A stretch of DNA of 11,202 nucleotides, taken from Thermodesulfatator sp. (GTDB lineage Bacteria > Desulfobacterota > Thermodesulfobacteria > Thermodesulfobacteriales > Thermodesulfobacteriaceae). The position numbers were made by a program, and so were the translations under genes. The DNA lies in contig QOAM01000040.1 of assembly GCA_003978075.1 (NCBI GenBank), positions 1 through 11,202 of the forward strand, in the 5' to 3' direction. Each line of letters begins with the position of its first letter. The first letter of the stretch is position 1. This document shows, in pieces, positions 6,298 through 11,202 of the stretch. The notes under the pieces were generated by a model, which saw only the letters and a program-made list of their open reading frames with translations, ran no database searches and was not told where the DNA came from.

Positions 6298-8647
6298 GGT
6301 TTCGGCAGGGGCCTCGTTGACTCTGGCCGGTCTGAAGCTGCGGGTCGGGGGGTTCTTTCGCAGGGCTTATGCCCAAACTCAAAAGCCCCCGGAGCTCCCT
6401 GGAAGCCTCGGGGCCAAGGAGATCCCCTCGGTCTGTGAGATGTGTTTCTGGCGGTGTCCCATCGTGGCCAAGGTCAAGGGGGGCAAGGTAGTCAAGATCG
6501 AGGGCAACCCCAAGAGTCCCACCAACGGTCGCGGGGGAAAGGCCCGGGTGTGCGCCCGCGGCAATTCCGGGGTGAAGCTCCTCTACGATCCGGATCGGGT
6601 GCTCCATCCCTTGAAGAGGGTGGGTCAGCGAGGAGAGGGTCGGTGGGTAAAGATCTCCTGGGAGGAAGCCCTAGACGAGGTAGCGGAAAACCTCAAGAAG
6701 GTCAAGGAAAAGTATGGCCCACACGCCATCGCCTTCTTTGACCACGGGGCCTCGGCCAAGCCTCTGCGGGAGGTCTTCAAGGCCCTGGGCACGGAAAACT
6801 ACTCCAACGAGCCGGCCTTTTTCCAGTGTGTGGGCCCGGTAGAGGCCGCCTGTATCAACACCCTGGGCTATGTGGCCTCCGGGACCATGCAATACACGGA
6901 CATGGCTAACGCTAGGGCCATTCTCCTGGTGGGCTCCCACCTGGGGGAAAACGTGCATGTCTCTCACGTAATGGACTTCGTGGAGGGGCTTTCCCGCGGG
7001 GCCAAGCTGGTGGTGGTGGATCCGCGCTTTTCCGTGGCGGCAGGCAAGGCCGACCTTTGGCTCCCCATCCGGCCGGGAACCGACACAGCCCTTCTCCTGA
7101 GCTGGATCAACTATGTGCTGGAGCACGGGCTTTACGACCGGGAATTTGTCTCTCGCTACTGCGAAGGCTTGGAGACCCTGAAGAAGGCGGTAAAGGGCTG
7201 GACCCTGGAGCGGGCAGCCCGTCTCTGTGACCTTCCTCAAGATCAGATAGAGCAGGCCATCAAACTCCTGGCGGCAGCGCGCCCCCACGTCTGCATCCAC
7301 CCCGGCCGGCACTCGGCCTGGTACGGCAAGGGCGATGTCTATCGGCACCAGGCCCTTCTCATTCTGGAGGCCCTCTTCGGAGGGATCGGTACCCCCGGAG
7401 GTCTCTGCTTCCCCACCCCTATCTCCTTGGGACGTGTGCAGGCGGTCAAGGAAGCAGAGGTCGAGGAATCTGAAGAACCCTTAAAGGGGAAATATCCCTT
7501 CTGCGATCCCTTTCCCGGCAGTCCTACGCACGAGATCATCAAGGCCACCCTCACCGGCCAGCCCTACCCCATCAAGGCCTGGGGGATTTGCGGGGCCAAC
7601 CTCCTCCAAACCATCCCCAACCCCTATCAAACTATGGAAGCCATCCGTAAGCTGGATTTCATCTTCTGTTTCGAGATATATCCCACGGAAAACGCCCTCT
7701 GGTCGGACATTATTCTTCCGGACACGGTCTATTTGGAGCGCTACGACGATGTCTATGTCTATGACAGCGTCCCTCAGTGTTATGTCACCGTACGGCAGCC
7801 GGCGGTAAAGCCCCTGGGGGAGGCCCGCTCCCCCTTCTGGCTGGCCAAGGAGCTGGCCAAGCGCCTGGGGCTAAAGGTCTTCCGGACCGAATCCGAGGTG
7901 GAGATCCTCAACGAAAGGCTTCAGGGATTGGGGCTCAGCCTCGAAAAGCTCAACCAGGAAGGGGGTCTGGTGGTCCTTCCGGCCAAGGCGGCCTATGATC
8001 GGGAAAATTTTCGCAATGTCTTTGGGGAAAAAGGGCTCAAGGTAAAGTTGGCCATTGAAGACTTTGAGGACGAGGACTTCTCCCCGGTGCCGATCTTTGA
8101 GCCCGCCCCGGCCCCTCCCGAGGGTTACGCCCGGCTCATCTACGGTCGGGTGCCGGTACACACCTTCAGTAGGACCATGAATAACGAATGGCTCCACCAC
8201 GAGTGGCCGGAGAACCAGGCCTGGATCAACGATGAAGTGGCGGCCAAGCTCGGCCTTAAGGATGGGGAGGAGATCGTACTGGAGAACCAGGACGGCAAGC
8301 GTTCCTTCCCGGTGAAGGTCAAAGTGACCCCGGGGATCCGCCCGGATTGCATCTATCTCTCTCACGGTTTCGGGAGCCGCTCTTCCAAACTCTCTCGAGC
8401 TTACCGCAAAGGGGCTAGCGACCAATTTCTTATAACCCATTATGTGCAGGATCCTTTTATGGGAGCCTCTAGCCACCGCACCAACTTCGTGCGCATCGTC
8501 AAAGGGGGGAAAGTACTCAACCTTCCGGAGTTGCGGCCCTTGCCTCCAGAGATTCCGCGTTTCAAGGTCTCTTCGGCCCGGGAGAGCCGGAGAGCTACGC
8601 GACGCCGGAAGAAGGCCCGGAAATCCTACCCCATCGAGGGTTGTTAA
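6275..8647 (+). CDS. Tat-exported molybdopterin oxidoreductase, PsrA/PhsA-like catalytic subunit
   Basis: A 790-residue catalytic subunit of the DMSO reductase superfamily, predicted to be periplasmic. Seen: a twin-arginine signal MKRRDFLKVSAGASLTLAGL with a likely cleavage after AYA (31-33); the N-terminal [4Fe-4S] ligands C54, C57, C61 and C93; GARxILLVGS-type nucleotide-binding segments (ARAILLVGSHLGEN, 213-226; LVVVDPR, 245-251); PGTDTALLL (267-275); GGIGTPGG (369-376); SDIILPDTVYLER (477-489); and a C-terminal molybdopterin-binding domain (about 618-743). C185 in NEPAFFQC is the best candidate for the molybdenum ligand, because FFQCVGPVEAA lines up with the ARVUHGPSVAG region of formate dehydrogenase. 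The last 45 residues form an extension with a strongly basic stretch (769-783) ending in Cys790. The ATG has an AGGAGGTG site (6263-6270). Sulfur-compound reduction is the likeliest role; arsenate, tetrathionate or other oxyanions cannot be excluded. Confidence 0.88.
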   Translation: MKRRDFLKVSAGASLTLAGLKLRVGGFFRRAYAQTQKPPELPGSLGAKEIPSVCEMCFWRCPIVAKVKGGKVVKIEGNPKSPTNGRGGKARVCARGNSGVKLLYDPDRVLHPLKRVGQRGEGRWVKISWEEALDEVAENLKKVKEKYGPHAIAFFDHGASAKPLREVFKALGTENYSNEPAFFQCVGPVEAACINTLGYVASGTMQYTDMANARAILLVGSHLGENVHVSHVMDFVEGLSRGAKLVVVDPRFSVAAGKADLWLPIRPGTDTALLLSWINYVLEHGLYDREFVSRYCEGLETLKKAVKGWTLERAARLCDLPQDQIEQAIKLLAAARPHVCIHPGRHSAWYGKGDVYRHQALLILEALFGGIGTPGGLCFPTPISLGRVQAVKEAEVEESEEPLKGKYPFCDPFPGSPTHEIIKATLTGQPYPIKAWGICGANLLQTIPNPYQTMEAIRKLDFIFCFEIYPTENALWSDIILPDTVYLERYDDVYVYDSVPQCYVTVRQPAVKPLGEARSPFWLAKELAKRLGLKVFRTESEVEILNERLQGLGLSLEKLNQEGGLVVLPAKAAYDRENFRNVFGEKGLKVKLAIEDFEDEDFSPVPIFEPAPAPPEGYARLIYGRVPVHTFSRTMNNEWLHHEWPENQAWINDEVAAKLGLKDGEEIVLENQDGKRSFPVKVKVTPGIRPDCIYLSHGFGSRSSKLSRAYRKGASDQFLITHYVQDPFMGASSHRTNFVRIVKGGKVLNLPELRPLPPEIPRFKVSSARESRRATRRRKKARKSYPIEGC

Positions 8648-8674
8648 GGGAGATCCTTTGCAGGAGGTCTAGAG

Positions 8675-9496
8675 ATGAGACATCAATGGGCCATGGTGAT
8701 AGACCTTGATCGGTGTGTGGGCTGCCACGCCTGTGCGGTGGCCTGCCGGGCGGAATGGCAGGTGCCGGTGAATCACGACCACGACGGCTACGCCTTCATT
8801 CAGGACTACGAGGAGTGGTTAAAGGTGGTGGATCCGGAGGGAGGGGGAGACTACCGGCGCAACTGGGTGCTGCGCCTGGGGCCGGAGCGCACCTCGCAAG
8901 GAGAGCTGGCCTTCACCTTTTATCCCGGCCTTTGCAACCACTGTGACGATCCGGTCTGCGTGAAGGTCTGTCCAGTGGACCCAGAGGAGCGGGAGTTCGT
9001 GGACTTTAAAACCGGTAAGAAGGTCACCCTGAAGGTCAAGGCTACCTATAAGGAACCCTTTTACGGGGCGGTGCTCATTGACCAGGAGCGCTGCATCGGT
9101 TGCGGCAACTGTGTGGCGGCCTGTCCCTATCGCGCCCGTTATATTAACGACACCCTGGAGGAGCCCAAGGCCGACAAGTGCACCTTCTGTTATGAACGCC
9201 TCGTGCACGGGGAGATCCCGGCCTGTGTAAAGACCTGCATCGCCGACGCCCGCATCTTCGGGGATCTGGCTGACCCTCAGTCCGAGGTTTCCCAGCTGGT
9301 GCGCAGCGGCAGGGCCCGAAGACTGGAATCGGACCTGGTCAAGATCGGTCCTAATGTGTACTTCATGGGGAAGGAGAAGAACCTGGAGCTCCTTTTCAAG
9401 CACTTTGCTCCGCGCAAGCGGACCTGGGAGGAGGTGGAGGTCAAGGCGCGCACCCGGCGCGGGATCCTCAAGGTAGTCCTGCGCAAACTCGCCTGA
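8675..9496 (+). CDS. Four-cluster ferredoxin-like electron-transfer subunit (PsrB/PhsB/DmsB-like)
   Basis: A 273-residue partner that carries electrons to or from the molybdenum subunit. Sixteen cysteines fall into four [4Fe-4S] sets: C14, C17, C20 and C24; C87, C90, C95 and C99; C140, C143, C146 and C150; and C169, C172, C184 and C188. This is the order and spacing of the DMSO-reductase B-subunit family. It has no signal peptide, so export as a complex with the Tat-bearing catalytic subunit is expected. It is somewhat longer than typical PsrB/PhsB subunits of about 190-200 residues, with inserts at about 30-85 and 100-130 and a basic C-terminal tail (RTRRGILKVVLRKLA, 259-273) able to form an amphipathic helix. 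The start has a strong AGGAGGT site (8662-8668). It follows the catalytic gene by 27 bp. No PsrC/NrfD-type membrane subunit gene follows. Confidence 0.9.
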   Translation: MRHQWAMVIDLDRCVGCHACAVACRAEWQVPVNHDHDGYAFIQDYEEWLKVVDPEGGGDYRRNWVLRLGPERTSQGELAFTFYPGLCNHCDDPVCVKVCPVDPEEREFVDFKTGKKVTLKVKATYKEPFYGAVLIDQERCIGCGNCVAACPYRARYINDTLEEPKADKCTFCYERLVHGEIPACVKTCIADARIFGDLADPQSEVSQLVRSGRARRLESDLVKIGPNVYFMGKEKNLELLFKHFAPRKRTWEEVEVKARTRRGILKVVLRKLA

Positions 9497-9511
9497 CCGG
9501 GTTATGGGGAT

Positions 9512-9533
9512 GGGGCCGGGGAGATCCGGCCCC
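9512..9533 (+). terminator. GC-rich hairpin after the molybdenum operon
   Basis: GGGGCCGG (9512-9519) pairs perfectly with CCGGCCCC (9526-9533). A G-T pair may close a GAGA tetraloop, giving a very stable hairpin 15 bases after the iron-sulfur subunit stop. The following bases (TTGCGGGTCTT) are not a clean T-tract, so it may stabilise the 3' end or act together with the T-tract hairpin just downstream. Confidence 0.6.
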
Positions 9534-9545
9534 TTGCGGGTCTTG

Positions 9546-9580
9546 AAAAAACTTCTGACCGAACTCCTCAGATTTTTTTT
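9546..9580 (+). terminator. Second hairpin with long T-tract
   Basis: An A6 run (9546-9551) precedes TCTGA (9554-9558). TCTGA pairs with TCAGA (9568-9572) across a 9-base loop, and eight T residues follow (9573-9580). The stem is short, but the A-run and T-run flanks can extend pairing and would allow termination in either direction. It probably completes termination of the upstream operon. Confidence 0.45.
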
Positions 9581-9655
9581 GGAAGCTTTTTGTGAGTTGG
9601 GTACCTTGCTGAGACCTTATAGCATCTGATAAAAACCTTCTTAATTTTTCTTTGA

Positions 9656-9684
9656 TTGACCGTTCGCAGGGATCGTTTTAACCT
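9656..9684 (+). promoter_or_regulatory. Possible alaS promoter
   Basis: TTGACC (9656-9661) is a good -35 match; 17 bases later comes TAACCT (9679-9684), a weak -10 match. This would start transcription near 9690 and leave a leader of about 110 bases before alaS. The position, downstream of two terminator-like hairpins, supports an independent alaS promoter, but the -10 is poor. Confidence 0.3.
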
Positions 9685-9702
9685 TGGGAGACTTAAAAAG
9701 CC

Positions 9703-9778
9703 AGAGGCCTCTTAAAATTTGTAGGTAAGAGGGCTGGGGGGCGGAACCCTGAAGAAAGATTTATTGAAAGAGGGTTCT
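9703..9778 (+). promoter_or_regulatory. Structured leader of alaS with two inverted repeats
   Basis: In the 307-bp gap before alaS, CCTCTTA (9708-9714) pairs with TAAGAGG (9726-9732) over 11 bases. GAACCCT (9744-9750) pairs with AGGGTTC (9771-9777) over 20 bases. A 10-bp palindrome AGAGGCCTCT (9703-9712) offers a competing fold with the first arm. The second repeat ends 14 bases before the alaS ribosome site AGGAGGG (9792-9798). No T-box consensus (AGGGTGG...) is present. A regulatory role is inferred; no known riboswitch class is recognised. The rest of the gap (9581-9702) is AT-rich with nothing else evident. Confidence 0.35.
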
Positions 9779-9803
9779 GGGATAGGATTGCAGGAGGGAA
9801 GAG

Positions 9804-11202
9804 ATGCGAGGTAAGGAAATACGCAAGGCCTTTTTGGCATATTTTGCCGAAAAAGGACATGAAATCGTGCCCTCAAGCTCTCTGGTCCCGGCCGACGATC
9901 CTACCCTTCTTTTTACCAATGCAGGGATGGTGCAGTTCAAGAGGGTCTTTTTAGGGGAAGAGGAACGTTCCTATCGGCGGGCAGCTTCGTGTCAAAAGTG
10001 CATGCGGGCCGGGGGCAAGCATAATGACCTCGAAAACGTAGGCTATACTGCTCGACATCACACTTTCTTTGAGATGTTGGGCAATTTCTCTTTCGGGGAC
10101 TACTTTAAGGCTGAAGCCATAGAGTATGCCTGGGAGTTCCTTACTCGGCGTCTGGGTCTTCCCCGAGATCGACTTTACGTCACGGTCTTTCGCGAGGATA
10201 ACGAGGCCGCGGAGCTCTGGCATAAAATAGCCCATCTTCCGGCTGAGCGCATTGTGCGTCTAGGGGAAAAGGACAACTTCTGGGCCATGGGAGATACCGG
10301 TCCCTGTGGTCCCTGCTCGGAAATTATTTACGACCAGGGACCAGAACTGGGCTGTGGGCGACCGGATTGTGGCCCGGGCTGTGACTGTGACCGCTTTCTC
10401 GAGGTCTGGAATCTGGTTTTTATGCAGTATGAGCGGGACGAGACCGGAACTTTAAAACCTCTCCCCCGGCCTTCTATTGATACCGGCATGGGCCTGGAGC
10501 GTATTACCGCAGTAATGCAAGGAGTGCCCTCTAACTATGACACGGACCTTTTTGCAGAAATCATGAGCCACATCGCAGAACTTTCAGGAAAGGACTATCG
10601 AGAAGGTGGTGAGATCACCGTGGCCTTCCGAGTGATCGCCGATCACCTTCGGGCCTCGGTCTTTCTCATAGCTGATGGAGTGGTGCCTTCGAACGAGGGC
10701 CGGGGTTATGTCCTTCGGCGGATCATTCGTCGAGCCCAGCGTTTCGGGCGTATCTTAGGCTTTACCGAGCCCTTTCTCTTCCGCCTGGTTCCTAGCGTAG
10801 TGCAAGAATACGGGGATTTTTATCCAGAATTACCACGGGCGGAGCAAGCAGCCCAAAAAATCCTTGAAATCGAAGAAGGTCGCTTCTTGGAAACCCTTTC
10901 CCGGGGGCTGGAAATCCTCGAAGAGGAACTTCGCAAGCTTTCCGCAAGAGGAGAGCGTTATATCCCGGGGGAAATCATTTTTCGTCTTTATGACACTTAT
11001 GGATTTCCCCAGGATATTGTGCGGGATGTGGCCCTTTCCCGGGGCTTTGAACCGGATCTTGCCGGCTTTGAGCGACTTCTAGCCGAGGCCCGGGCCCGCA
11101 GCCGGGAGTCTTGGAAAGGGGCCCTTTCCCGAATTCCCGAGGTCTTGAAGCGCCTTTCTGAAGACCTTTCGGAGACCCCCTTTGTGGGTTATGAAACCCT
11201 TT
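9804..11202 (+). CDS. alaS: Alanyl-tRNA synthetase, N-terminal part (cut by the window end)
   Basis: The frame is open from ATG 9804 to the end of the window, 466 codons of an expected roughly 870-residue enzyme. It charges tRNA-Ala with alanine in the cytoplasm. Seen: the N-terminal class II catalytic core with EIRKAFLAYFAEKGH (5-19), SSLVPADDPTLLFTNAGM (25-42), the motif 2 region ARHHTFFEMLGNFSFGDYF (83-101), GDTGPCGPCSEI (163-174), WNLVFMQY (202-209) and motif 3 DTGMGLERI (226-234). A cysteine-rich CGRPDCGPGCDC insert (184-195) is common in bacterial AlaRS and may bind metal. The tRNA-recognition domain begins around NEGRGYVLRRIIRRA (297-311). The editing and C-Ala domains lie beyond the window. 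AGGAGGG at 9792-9798 gives a strong ribosome site 5 bases before the start. Confidence 0.96.
   Translation, partial: MRGKEIRKAFLAYFAEKGHEIVPSSSLVPADDPTLLFTNAGMVQFKRVFLGEEERSYRRAASCQKCMRAGGKHNDLENVGYTARHHTFFEMLGNFSFGDYFKAEAIEYAWEFLTRRLGLPRDRLYVTVFREDNEAAELWHKIAHLPAERIVRLGEKDNFWAMGDTGPCGPCSEIIYDQGPELGCGRPDCGPGCDCDRFLEVWNLVFMQYERDETGTLKPLPRPSIDTGMGLERITAVMQGVPSNYDTDLFAEIMSHIAELSGKDYREGGEITVAFRVIADHLRASVFLIADGVVPSNEGRGYVLRRIIRRAQRFGRILGFTEPFLFRLVPSVVQEYGDFYPELPRAEQAAQKILEIEEGRFLETLSRGLEILEEELRKLSARGERYIPGEIIFRLYDTYGFPQDIVRDVALSRGFEPDLAGFERLLAEARARSRESWKGALSRIPEVLKRLSEDLSETPFVGYETL

Noticed and set aside
6671..8476. Long open frames on the minus strand inside the molybdenum oxidoreductase gene.
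   Set aside because: They are antisense shadows of a GC-rich gene with strong family motifs; their translations show no domain pattern and no convincing ribosome site.
9581..9803. T-box riboswitch upstream of alaS.
   Set aside because: No AGGGTGG...ACCGCG T-box consensus and no recognisable stem I were found; only simple inverted repeats are present.
1..11202. Mobile elements, CRISPR arrays, tRNA or rRNA genes.
   Set aside because: No transposase-like protein, regularly spaced direct repeats, terminal inverted repeats or tRNA-like cloverleaf was noticed on either strand.

Overview
The window reads like a chromosomal segment from a thermophilic, anaerobic, sulfur- or metal-respiring bacterium, most likely of the Thermodesulfobacteriota type. 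This placement is inferred from three things: compact gene packing with overlapping stops, proteins rich in Glu, Lys and Arg, and a periplasmic molybdenum reductase beside a LivFG/PaaK-like cluster of the kind seen in deltaproteobacterial relatives. No sequence search was possible. There is no sign of an insertion sequence, prophage, CRISPR array or RNA gene.

Layout: bases 1-116 hold a possible intrinsic terminator of an upstream gene. Positions 117-707 (+) encode a class II aldolase. It converges on a minus-strand helical membrane-anchored protein of unknown function (702-1361). That gene is divergent from a large membrane-anchored M23/LytM peptidase (1413-2759, +), separated by a 51-bp spacer. 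The peptidase converges, with a 4-bp overlap, on a tightly packed minus-strand operon. In transcription order this operon is livG-like (5481-4714), livF-like (4720-3986) and a PaaK-like protein (3976-2756). The PaaK-like protein has lost the recognisable phosphate-binding loop and the C-terminal catalytic lysine of its family, so it may be a pseudoenzyme. No permease or binding-protein genes accompany the two ATPases.

A 264-bp divergent control region (5482-5745) contains a 16-bp palindrome and two hairpins. It leads into a plus-strand operon (5746-9496) with a TorD/NarJ-like chaperone, a Tat-exported molybdopterin oxidoreductase (PsrA/PhsA-like) and a ferredoxin-like subunit with four [4Fe-4S] clusters. 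Together these would form a periplasmic, molybdenum-dependent respiratory reductase or oxidase. A typical PsrC/NrfD membrane subunit is absent, and both structural subunits end in strongly basic tails. The true substrate (polysulfide, thiosulfate, tetrathionate, arsenate or another) cannot be fixed from sequence alone.

After a GC-rich hairpin and a second, T-tract hairpin, a non-coding leader of about 200 bases with two inverted repeats precedes alaS (9804 to beyond the window end), which encodes alanyl-tRNA synthetase. The most interesting candidates are the apparently inactive PaaK homologue tied to an orphan LivFG pair, the anchorless molybdenum oxidoreductase with its basic tails and unusual Mo-ligand region, and the structured regulatory regions at 5502-5687 and 9703-9778.
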